From contig NW_006763291.1 of the NCBI RefSeq assembly GCF_000218685.1, positions 1,139,789 through 1,203,788 of the forward strand: a stretch of 64,000 nucleotides of DNA. Direction: 5' to 3'. The translations under genes were made by a program, and so were the position numbers. The notes below the pieces were generated by a model. It searched no databases. It saw only the letters and a program-made list of their open reading frames with translations, and was not told the DNA's origin. Shown in pieces: positions 40,366 through 51,400 of the stretch (position 1 is the stretch's first letter; each line of letters starts with the position of its first letter). This DNA is from Serpula lacrymans var. lacrymans S7.9 (taxonomy: Eukaryota > Basidiomycota > Agaricomycetes > Boletales > Serpulaceae).

Positions 40366-43300
40366 ATGTTTCAGGGACTCAGAAATCGATGCGCTTTAGC
40401 GTGCGTGTTCATCGCAGCTGTGGCTGCGCAAACTACGGTCACCGTGAGTGGGACCGCCAGTCATCCCATCCCATCTACCCTCTGTGAGTCGTGACGTCAT
40501 CCACTGTGCGCAGTGTATATTTAATTGACTGTGATCCAGATGGGCAGATGTTTGAGGCAAGTCTTTAATCCTACGACGAAATGTCTACTGACACCTGTAG
40601 TTATTTTGTCGTTTAGGATATCAACGTTAGCTATTCCTTTCATTTCCAGCGTCAATACATCTAATGTTCTCTGGATGACCTGCTACGTCCTTTAGAACGT
40701 GAGTTTTTATATATATTTATTATATTTTACGCACGAACATATATGACAGAGTGGCGATGGTGGTGTATACGCCGAGCGCAAGTCATCACCGTTCTGCTTC
40801 ATTGACCCCATCATAATCATGTTGATCTTGCTTCAGTTTTACAAAATCGCGCCTTTCAGCAAGTGACTGCCAGTAGGTGTTACCGTTATTTGTTTTGCAA
40901 GGGTAATTCACCATATCGTAGATACGACTGCTGCGCTGTATGCATGGAGTGCAATCAATAATGCTGCCATCAACGTCATTGCAGATCCCGTGCCTGTCTC
41001 TTCAGCACTACCGAACTCTCTTCAGCTCACCATTCCCCAAGGCTCCACTGGGCAAGTTGGTTTCGGCAACGAAGGTTATTGGGGTACGTCACTAAAGTTT
41101 CTGCCATGACCTGGTTTTTCGAATTGAAATGTGGACGAATCCAAGGTATCAAGGTAGATGCTGACTGGACTTACAATGCTTCTTTCTATTACAAATTCCC
41201 CACAAGCTCGAGTTTTGAAGGAAGCATAACTGTTGGCCTTCAGAGCTCTACTGGACAAATATACGCTTCAGCAGCTGTACCCATCAGTGGATCTCAAACC
41301 GCATGGGAACAGGTCGCAGTGTCTTTGAAACCTAGTACTTCTCCAACCTCTACTGCTAACAACTTCACAATTACTGTCGACGGAGTTTCCGCGGCTGGTC
41401 AGACGATCGACTTCGCAATGTTATCCCTTTTCCCACCAACATTTAAAAACCGAGCAAATGGCTTGAGAATCGATATTGCAAATGTATGTATCAAGGAGTC
41501 CAACCGTTGTTCAGTTCTTTATTGATTATCTGTAGACTCTTTATGAGATGAAACCTTCGTTCTTCCGACTCCCTGGTGGCAACAACCTTGTACGTGACAT
41601 TATTTTGCTATTTTTGATCACCAGTCCTTACTCCATTCTAGGAGGTATTTCGCATCCCAGTTGTATCACTATGTGGATTCTTAAGACAGTGAACACAGGG
41701 ACAAACCACTGCTACCAGGTGGCAGTGGAATGCGACCGTAGGCGCTCTCGTAGATCGACCAGGTACGGCAGCATATTATCACTAGTATTAACTCTCTCTA
41801 ACATGTTGTATAGGTCGAATGGGCGACTGGGGCTATATCAACACAGAGTTAGGAAGTATATTATGTGTTGAACTTATTTGCTAACGATCATTGATTCAGT
41901 GGTCTTGGTCTTCTGGAATACATGTATCTGTGTGAAGACTTGGAACTACAGCCTATTATGGCTGTATGGGCAGGTTCGTCTTCACTTTGAAGCAGGATAT
42001 GTTTCCACGCTTACAACTTTACTTCTCCTAGGTTACTCTCTTGGTGGCACGAGCCTTGCAGAAGATGAACTTTGGCCATATATTCAACAAGCTATTGATC
42101 AGGTAAATGGACTTGGTTTCCACCCCCTATCTTCTCAGCTTCAATGATATTTTAGATCAATTTTGTTATTGGTGATCCTTCTGAAAGTGCTGCAGGTCAG
42201 TTTATTGTTGCATATATAGACGCATGGTTGAAAAGACTTCATATCAGCGGCTTTAAGAGCATCTCTTGGCCATCCGGAGCCTTTCACGCTAAATTATGTT
42301 GAGGTTGGAAATGAGGTATCTCTGATCTATGTCGTGATTACTTCCTCTACTTAGTTTTACTTATAGGATTTCTTTGCATCGACTTCGTATGTTGTTTGAC
42401 ACATAAGATATGAAGAGAATGACTGAACGCACGACTTTCACCAGATACATATACCGATGGAGAGATTTTGCAGGCAACCTGACAGCATTGTTCCCACAGA
42501 TTAGTAAGTCACGAGCTGAACGCAAGCACAGTGAAACTGAGCGCATCATTAGATTTTATCGCCACCACTTATCCCTTCGATCCTATCATCGAGCCCACTC
42601 CAAAGCAGTATGACAACCACGTTTACCAAACACCTAGTCAGTTTTCTGATGCCATGGGCGAGTCAAAACTTACATATGTTGTTTAGCCTGGTTTGCAGAA
42701 AACTCTTTTTACTATGACTCGTTTGAGGTATGCAGTGATTTTGCCATATTTTCACACAATGTTTATCTTTCATGTAGCGCAACGGGACATATTACTTCCA
42801 GGTGCAGTTCCCTGACATAGTTGAGCTTGCATTATGTTCTCATTTGTTTGCAGGGCGAATATGCAGCAATCTCTACGAATGCCACTAACCTGTATGGTAC
42901 CGTTTCGGAAGGGCGTCTTATGTATCCTACCATGCAGAGTATGTCGATCCCTTGTTTATTTCAAGAAAAAAGCTGATGTCTTTCATGTCTAGGTTCTTCG
43001 GGAGAAGCTGCCTATATGACGGGGTTCGAAAGGAATGCTGATATTGTCTTTGCAGCATCCTATGCACCCCTTTTGATGGTGCGTTTTTTGCGATTGGCAC
43101 TGGCGAGATAATGCCTTCGACCTTACTGTGTTTTTATTTACAGAATACGGCTGATTACCAATGGGTATGAATAGACTTCTCAATAGCCTTCACGAACACA
43201 CTAATTGAACTATGTGTAGACGCCAAACCTTGTTTCTTTCGAGTGAGTGCAGTGCATAAATGATGTTATTATGTTAACTTGTTCTGTCTATAGTGCAGCC

Positions 43301-43789
43301 AATGTTTACCCTTCAACGAGTTACTATGTTCAACAGGTTTGTTCGATGGTTGCTTCCGGGTTAGACTTGTGTACTTATGCGCGCCTCCAGCTCTTTAGCA
43401 TCAACCGCGGTGACGAATATTTGCCAAGCACTCTTCCCGACGCTAATGGAACTGTATTCTGGAGTGTCACGCGGAATGTAACTGCAGGCGAGGTTTTGAT
43501 CAAGGTGAGCTCAGTTGGGCAGATTACATGATTGTATCCCAGTGTTGATGTCGACTTCAAGATCGCCAATCCCGTTGGAACTGTCAGTGACCTGACCTTC
43601 ATCCTACCATACACCAATGTGTCTCCCACCGGGATATCTACGGTCTTGACAGGCCCTGAAACTGCCAGCAATTCGCCTTCGACGCCCGACGCCGTGGTAC
43701 CTGTAACATCTACCATCACAACAGGGGCGACCTTCAATTATACAGTGCCAGGCTACAGCGTCAGTGTGCTTACAGTAAAAGCAAGCTGA
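40366..43789 (+). CDS. Secreted alpha-L-arabinofuranosidase, GH51, extremely intron-rich
   Basis: GH51 enzymes release arabinose from arabinoxylan and arabinan in plant cell walls. The product starts with a signal peptide ('ALACVFIAAVAA'). Family landmarks follow: 'SGDGGVYAELLQNRAFQ', 'YEMKPSFFRLPGGNNL', 'RWQWNATVGALVDRPG', 'GDWGYINTDGLGLLEYMYL', the acid/base Glu in 'NYVEVGNEDFFAS' and the nucleophile Glu in 'YYFQGEYAAIS', ending 'GYSVSVLTVKAS'. I infer 27 introns and 28 exons, about 640 residues. Two introns have GC donors (40557-40616 and 40778-40836). Two exons appear to be only 3 nt (40696-40698 and 41642-41644). No stop or frame break was found, so the gene looks functional. Confidence 0.9.
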
Positions 43790-44332
43790 TCTTTTTCTAT
43801 TCACATAAATTGTCGTCTTTTTTATGTACAAAGCGTAAATCAATTGGTGGTTGTGGCACTTACTGTTGGGCAGGGCCGTTGGCGAGTTTCTTGATAATGG
43901 AGAACACATGATTGCACATTCCTTTTTACTTTAGATCCTGATTCACAAGACCTAAGGTATTACGTTGCTTTCAGATCTGTAGACAGTGTGGGATACATTC
44001 AAGTTGGACAGGCATCATCTTACGCCGTTCATGGTCTCGTTTGCTTTTTTAAGGTCACATTATTGACTCAATAAATTTGACAGGTTTTCATTCTACAAGC
44101 CGAGGCTCCACCTCCGCAGTCTATAGGGCACATAATCTATCGCTACTCTTATCGGTGCCATCGTCACCGTTATCATCAAGATAGGAAGGCTTTCACGCAG
44201 ATCTATGCATGTTCACGCGCCCACGAATGGCTCGTGACCAGTGACCACAATGCCTTTTGTCATGCTTCTCTTCGCATGAATTTATAACAAGGTACCCTCT
44301 CTTTCCACTGGCAATTGTCCCTCACTCCAACC
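43790..44332. other. Intergenic region upstream of ridA
   Basis: No coding signal. It holds the 3' flank of the GH51 gene and the ridA promoter. A CAATAAATTTG near 44070 could be polyadenylation-related. Confidence 0.35.
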
Positions 44333-44901
44333 ATGTCCTCAATCGAAAAGATCAACTCCCCCGAAAACCCAGTTCATCTCCACATCCTGTGTAAGCCTAG
44401 CCTGCGTCCACAGCTCTCTGTCAAATGAAGTCTACTGATGCGATGTATGTGGTATAGCACATGCAACCAAAGTCCCAGGCCTTATTTTCTTAAGCGGGCA
44501 GACGCCCGTTGGCAAGGATGGTAAGGTCGTAGCAGGAGGAATACAGGAACATACTGTAATGGCTGATCAATATCTTTCGTCATATTCCTTTCGATACTGA
44601 GTATTCAACATGATTTTGTAATAGGCCCAATGCTTTACAAACTTGGGGAATGTTCTCACCGCCGCAGGCTCATCCTGGGATAGAGTGGTCAAGGTAAATG
44701 TGTACCTTAAAGATATGGACGATTTCTCAGCTATGAATGAGATTTACGAGACAGTCAGTGCCTAGCTCTCTCTCTGTGTCATTGTTATTCTTAACATTCG
44801 AGCAGATGCTACCTACTCCAAAACCAGCCCGAACTTGTATTCAAGCAGCAAAATTACCCAACGATGTGGACGTTGAGATTGAAGCCATTGCTGCTACCTA
44901 A
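44333..44901 (+). CDS. ridA: RidA/YjgF (Rid family) imine/enamine deaminase, four exons
   Basis: Exons 44333-44390, 44458-44555, 44625-44753 and 44806-44901 give 126 residues, the normal family length. Rid proteins hydrolyse reactive 2-aminoacrylate and similar imines released by PLP enzymes to the keto acid and ammonia. Family marks: 'KVPGLIFLSGQTPVGKDGKV', 'QCFTNLGNVLTAAGSSWD', 'VVKVNVYLKDMDDFSAMNE' and the catalytic Arg segment 'PTPKPARTCIQAAKLP', ending 'DVEIEAIAAT'. D-serine dehydratase, a source of aminoacrylate, is encoded 1.6 kb downstream. Confidence 0.93.
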
Positions 44902-45121
44902 ATACTGCTGTGCGCAATTGACAAAGCGTTCATCAATCAAATGGAAATATCCTCTTGATACAAAAAGATCGGAGATGGAATTGGATATCATAAAAATTTA
45001 CGCGGTACCCAAAGCTTTCGCAACAACTTCTGTGATATCGGATATCAGTTCCCTACCCACACTGAGGACCCTATAACATCATCACAATCAGTGTAAAGCC
45101 GGCCACATCAACCACGAGTAC

Positions 45122-46303
45122 TCACCCTACGAACAAAACAGAAATGCGAAGAAGGAAGAACAAAACGTATGAGACCACCGTCTAGAATTAGATAGTATGT
45201 CACGTACTGTCCATAGCAAGTATAGGATGAGGAGCCTTTGCGTAAACCTTGTGAGATACTTCCACCCCGACTTGTTTGAGCTTCTCGCCATACGCGAGAC
45301 CCTCGTCTTTCAGGATGTCTAATTCCATAACAGCGATCCAAGTTGGAGGACTCTTGGCCAACAATTCGTTTGGTGCAAATATAGGCGAGCTGTCCCACTT
45401 AGCCTGATCTTCCGGATTAGGCAGATAGTTGCGGCGGAACCAGAGCATACGCCCAATATTAAGCCACGGCGTGTTAGCATTCTCAAGCCAAGACTTGTAC
45501 GGTTTACCGGTCTCAGAGGCAGTGTTGTCGGTAACTGGAACGATCAACACTTGAGAGACAAGGGGAATAGGTGGGTTGAGGTCAGCTGCTTTGAGCGAGA
45601 TAATGGCTGCAAGATTACCACCGCTGCGACGATCTTGTCAGCATGATTTTTCGAGCGATACAAAGATGCCAGAGCATACGCAGAGGATCCACCGACAGAA
45701 ATCAGATTGCTGTTTACATTTAACTCGGATTTTCCCTTCTCATACACCCATTGGAGAGTTTCCAATGCATCTTCCACAGCAGCAGGGTAAGGTTCCTCAG
45801 GGCCTAAGCGATAATCTGACGTCACTACCACACACTTCGCATCTGAATCAATATCAATGGTCAGTCGGATAAGTAACTTGTAGTGACCACGTAAACTACA
45901 ATACCTCTGCAAACACGTGACACAAATGCATTCTCCGTGTTGATGTTCCCCAGTGTCCAACCACCTATCGCGCAAGGTAATGAATAACGGTATTTCATCG
46001 AAAGAAAAACGATCTGAATTTACCGCCATGGTACCAGACAAACACGGGCCAACCCCCTGAAGGGGGCTCCCCTTTGGGGGTAAACGCGCGAATCTTGGAT
46101 TTACTGAGCGCAAAGTCTGTAACAGCTCCAACCTCGACTACCTCGCGACTTCCTGGTACTGGAGGGCGACTGCGCAAGGATGCATCCCATGGGAGAGTGT
46201 GAGGGGGAACGATATGTGCAATGTGGGCGTTGTGGAAGGCGATATATTCTGGATCAAGGCGGGGAATGATGTCTGGGTGAAGAGGTTGAGCGACTTCGGC
46301 CAT
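45122..46303 (-). CDS. Alpha/beta-hydrolase fold-3 esterase/lipase (HSL-like), five exons
   Basis: Exons 46024-46303, 45905-45964, 45680-45842, 45208-45623 and a tiny terminal exon near 45122-45126 give about 307 residues. The oxyanion motif 'WYHGGGW' forms across intron 1. 'DYRLGPEEPYPAAVED' and the nucleophile elbow 'GGSSAGGNLA' (formed across intron 3) mark the hormone-sensitive-lipase group. The Asp ('ELDILKDEG') and His ('KAPHPILAMD') of the triad are present. It should hydrolyse short-chain esters; the substrate is unknown. There is no signal peptide, so it is probably cytosolic. The last exon is the least certain part: the frame after 'AMD' depends on a weakly supported acceptor. Confidence 0.85.
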
Positions 46304-46535
46304 TGTTTCGGTCAGATTTGACCTTGGCTTGAGGGAAGCAGCAGTTATAAGGACGAGCGAAGTAAGGTGTCAGTCCAAAGTGTATGGAATTCGGATTGGC
46401 GGGCCGGAATACATGTCAGGATGCTAGTTCACATGACAGTTGTATGTGTACTTTGTGCTTGGCGATAAAGATAGGCACTGAGAGCGGGAATAAAGACCAG
46501 GGGTGAATCTGTCTTATCTCTTCCCCATTACATCA
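46304..46535. promoter_or_regulatory. Bidirectional promoter, hydrolase / D-serine dehydratase
   Basis: Only 232 bp separate the two divergent ATGs, so the promoters overlap. GCGATAAAGATAGG (46462-46475) contains GATA-type motifs, compatible with nitrogen regulation. This is an inference from motif only. Confidence 0.45.
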
Positions 46536-48084
46536 ATGGCGTTCTCCAGCGTGCAGACCACAACTCCTTTTCAATTCCATGGACCATCTAAAGCAGCCCT
46601 AGTGGACGAGTTTGTGGGGAAGCCACTGAACACATTGAGAACACCAGCCATGGTTGTCGATAGAGCGATATTTGCCGACAATTGCGCTAGGATGCACCAG
46701 AATGCTCGTGACTGGGGAGCCAACTTCAGGGCGCATCTGAAGACGCACAAGGTACTGGTACTTCGACTACAATCGCCTTGTGCTGAGTCGTAATCATCAG
46801 ACTACCGAAGGTACAAGACTACAGCTCGTTTCTAATGTTGATAAAACGAGTGCAGTGATAGTCTCGACTCTTATGGAAGCATGGGAGGTCGTTAACGCTG
46901 GCCTAGCTGCGGATGGGACAATAAAAGATGTTAGTCCTAGTATGAGGTTGCATGTGAATGATGATTGTATAGCATTACTCACACTATTTTCGGCAGATCT
47001 TGTATGGACTCCCTGTTGCCCCAAATAAGATCGAAGACCTCTCTCGCTTACATAAGGAAGTGTCGAAATATGGTGGAGTTGTGCGAATATTCTTGGACCA
47101 TTTGGATCAAGTGCGCTTCCTCGAGGAATATGAACGAAAGCAAGAAACTCCTAGGAGGTGGTCCGCTTTCATTAAAGTAGACGGCGGCCAAAAGTAAGAC
47201 TACACTCGTTAAGCAAATAGACCAGAATGTACTCACGCGTACCAGGCGAGCCGGTATACCCCCTGAACCTGCATCATTCAAGGCTTTCATGGATTCTGTT
47301 TTTGCTTCACCTGCGGTCTCGGTCTATGGCTTTTACAGTCATGCTGGCGACTCCTACGGATCTGTGTCGCTTGAGCAAGCGACTTCCTACCTTACAGGCG
47401 AAGTACGGTTAGCCAATGATGCAGCAGCTCTGGCATTAGAAGTCCTTTCCAATTCCGCAAATAAACACCTGTATGACCAGCCATTTGTGCTTTCGGTAGG
47501 GTCCACCCCAGCTGCTCACAGCGCTTCGGCCGAGGCGCGAGCACGATTATCATCGTTATTGCACGGAAAATTAGAGCTGCACGCAGGTGGGGCATGAATG
47601 AGTTCACAAATCCTATTACTACTAACCCGAAATGGACATACTAGGCAATTACCCTCTACTCGATCTTCAGCAGCTACATACAACCTTAATTGATCGACGT
47701 CGCATTTCCCAACGTGTTCTGGCCACAGTTATTTCATATTACGCTAGTCGAGGCAAGGATGGTTTGGATGAAGCTATGTGTGATGCAGGTGCAATCGCAA
47801 TGAGTAAAGACACTGGTCCGATTCCGGGCTTTGGAGAAATCATTGGAAAATCGTGGAAACTGGGGAGGATGTCACAGGAACACGGAACCCTGGTTCAGGT
47901 TCCCCCCGACCCAACGAACGGCCGAACAGATACGTCGTTGAAAGTAGGTGATATAGTAGAAATTGTGGGTCAGCATGCATGTTTGATTGCAGCTGGTCAT
48001 CCATGGTACTACATAGTGGATTCTGGTATTGAGGGGGGAAGTGAGAAGGTGGTTGACGTCTGGGTTCCGTGGAAAGGCTGGTGA
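46536..48084 (+). CDS. DSD1: D-serine dehydratase (DSD1-type, PLP- and zinc-dependent), five exons
   Basis: Exons 46536-46751, 46801-46929, 46997-47193, 47246-47586 and 47645-48084 close in phase to 440 residues. The fold is the alanine-racemase-like fold III barrel. 'TPAMVVDRAIFADNCARM' and 'FRAHLKTHK' give the PLP lysine near residue 72; 'FIKVDGGQKRAG', 'SHAGDSYG' and 'LSVGSTPA' bind the cofactor phosphate. The C-terminal 'VGQHACLIAAGHPWYYIVD' carries the H-x-C zinc site of eukaryotic DSD. It converts D-serine to pyruvate and ammonia via aminoacrylate. A D-threonine aldolase-like activity is the main alternative, but the H-x-C site favours DSD. Confidence 0.93.
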
Positions 48085-48490
48085 TCACGAGACAGAAGCA
48101 AATAAACGGTCGACCACACCGTGACAGAAGGGAAATCGAGGTAATACTTGATCTTCGTAATTTGCATACCATGCAAGTTGAATCAACTCAAAATTTGATA
48201 CCTTCGGGTTTGAACATCCCATTCGACTGAGCCGCAGTAAAACATATTCGAAAAACAAAGAATGGCGAAATTTTGGGGACACGATTCAGATGTGACATCA
48301 GAGATAGATTTGAAGAGGCATTTGCCTCTAGACTGCGGATGCGTATGGTGAGGTTTGAAATGAATAAACGAGGCCCCAGACCAGTATTTGGACTGCAATA
48401 CAGACGGGTCTGGTGTCGCTTTATGCTGAGGATTCGGCGATTAAGCAACCTAGATTATGATATGAAGATGGTAACTGTTTTCTATTACGT

Positions 48491-51400
48491 TTAGTTGAAA
48501 TCAACAGGTTGCACTGGCAGACCATGCTCACTTCCCAGATTTGCAAGTGACGGTGACGGTGACGGTGTTATGGCTGGCGTCACGGCTTTCCGAGAAGTCC
48601 CAAGCCCGGATTTACTACTAGTACTGCTGGGGACATTCCTGAGCATTTCTGCAGGTTGTCTCCGCAAAACGAGTACACATACTGTCTGTCAACAGGGAAC
48701 CCTATCTCTAAGTGCTACGCGTTACAAAAACCTCGGTACAAAACCCTATGGCTCTTTTCCAGAGCTCACTCGTCATAGTCATCGTCTCGCGATCCCCTAT
48801 AATGATCAGGCCAAGCCTTGCACGGGTCCACATAACGTTCAACCGCCTTGCATCCTCCACAAATCCAATCTCTCCGCTCACGTTACATCTAACGGTAGAG
48901 AAGATAACGATGTCGCTTTCTCTCCCCTGGAAAGAATCGATCGTGTGACAAGCGACAGTTGAAGGAAGTAAGCTTTTCAGCATTTCGATTTGTCGTGTAT
49001 AGGGCGATAAGACCGCAATGGCCAGTTCTTCTTTTTGATCGTGTACCTCAGGCTTGAGCATAGGAATAAGCCTTGCTACTAGCTCGGCCTGTCCTTCGTT
49101 CCCTTTTGATGAGCTGCCCATAGTTTCCCCTGTGCTGCATTGAACAAAGACAGTCGGCACTATACTGGCATCTCTGGTTGGCCAAGGGAAAGGCATCTTC
49201 TGAAGTATGCCAAGTACTTTTTGGCTGTCTTCGATGTGTGATAAAAGTTTGTCGTTATAGAATTCTTGGGATGGAAATTCTGCAAGTTCTCTTGGGAAAC
49301 GATACTGAACCTAAATGCAGAGTGAGATGTTCTTCACGAGTTATATGTATATGATCATTACTGACATTCAGCATCGTTTTCACCATGCCAAACTTCGTGT
49401 CTCCAGTATACAACCTCTCCAGAAGAGAAACATCATATTCCAACGCCTTCCCCATTGATTTCACTGTAGGCCGCAGTTGTACACTTGAAGTCCGCATATA
49501 CCCATGTCTTCAAATATGCTCTTTTTACAGTGATGATACACTTACTGATCTCCGACCATGACAGCACGCTGGCAGCCCTTGACCAGCGGTATCAACGCAC
49601 AAGGTTCTGTGATTTGAGATGCTTCGTCGATAAGAACGATGTCGAAGTCGACCTTGCGCAGTGTCCCTAGCCCTGCTCCAGTGCACGTTGTAAACACAAT
49701 AACGGCTGCCTCGACCCTTTGCTGGGCTTTTTTGTGGAGTTTGTTGTTCTCGTTTATATCTCCGACTCTAGCATCAATAGTATAACCCTGCAGAGATTTG
49801 CTGACTTTTGAGTGGTCTGTAGCCACCCGCAAGATTTGATCATCTGTCAACAAGCACTCGGACTTGTTTACTTTCACAAAACGCTCGAGAACGTTGTCGA
49901 CGGCTGTACAATAACATAAGTGGTACACTCTACATATATTTAGGTGAAAGCTTTTTACCGTTGTGCGTTGATGCGGTCATTAGAATTTTGTATGCATTGG
50001 ACTTGCGTAGGATATGGCATAAAATTTGCACGACGACTGTGGTTTTACCGGTTCCTTGAATGACAATGAACACCAGTAACAAATATGCCAATGAAGTCAC
50101 GTACCTGGTGGACCCCAAATGAGAGAGAGAGGTGCCTCACATGATCGAACAGCCAACACCTGTTGAGAGTTCATTTGCTCGTTGTAAGCTTGTGGAAGTT
50201 CGTCAGAACCATCCCCGTCCAGTTGGACCATGGATACGCTTTCTCTGCCTTCGCCGACGATCATCTCATAAACACTGCAGCAGTTCTCTTTTTCTTGACA
50301 GAGCCGTAGAAGAGCATCCATCATCGCTTTTGAAGTTGCTGCATATTCACCAAAAGTCATCAGAGACGGAAACGAGGATCAGTGGATGGACTTACCAATG
50401 CTTCCTGCATCGAAAACAATCCATTGCATCTCCGAGGTCTCAGGTGGAGGCGGATGCAGAAGATCGATCGACATTTCTCCCTTATCTGCTTTCACCACAA
50501 GTCCATCAAGTATAACTTGATCTTGCACTCCATTCTGGGGATCTGAGACGCATTGTAGGCGGACATGAGAGTGTAACCGAATAGGTGTGTTTAAATCTGT
50601 GCGGAAATGGGCAGAAACACGAGTGGCATTTTTAGCATCCAAAACCAGCCGAAGGACTGGGTATGCCAGTCGTGCATTGCGGGGACGACCGGCCTCGTTG
50701 CAAGGACAAGCATCTTCAGCTTCTTCAGCACAATCAAATGCAACTGCGAGGGCATGTTTATGAACATATGCCATTCCGACTTCTTCTAACCTAGTTAAAG
50801 TTCGGCATTCGTGGAGCACTAAGAGAGCTTCTTGTACAAGGCTTTTGGGACGGATGCTAAGAGTCGCAAGCATGAGCAGATCGAGATATTGATCTATAGG
50901 GAGCTGATTAAGGCTAGAGGAGATTCTTTCTAGAGCTGCGAGTGTGGCGATTCCTAAACTGTTTGCAGATCGAATGAGACCTCGTGTGATAGCGAAGCAT
51001 AACTGTGATGTTTCAGAGGACAAAAGCTGAGTATCGCTAGGGGGATATATTTTCAGCAGAACAAAGGCCAGAGGTGGATGTTGTTCTATCCATGAACTGG
51101 TACTCTCGCGGCGCAAAGGAAGCGAACTAATCATAATCTCGAAAGTCCAGAAAAGCTCTTCTTCTGCGTGAGTTTGTAGGCAAAATTGCATCAGGGTTTC
51201 ACGCTGCTCCGGTGTCTTGGCAGCTATTACAGCTTTCGAACTATTAGCAGACTTTTTGCGAAGAAATACTTCCTTGTACCAGGATGGATGAGCCTCCCAG
51301 TCAACGTCCTGTAGTGACTTGAGAAGGTGAGACTGTTGGCTGCTGTCGAAACGCCCAATATACACCTCAGTCTGAACGCTATCTCAAATGAGAACCGGGC

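Noticed and set aside
45108..45398. Minus-strand 96-codon frame at the end of the hydrolase
   Set aside because: It is a shadow frame over exon 4; the catalytic His frame is the other one.
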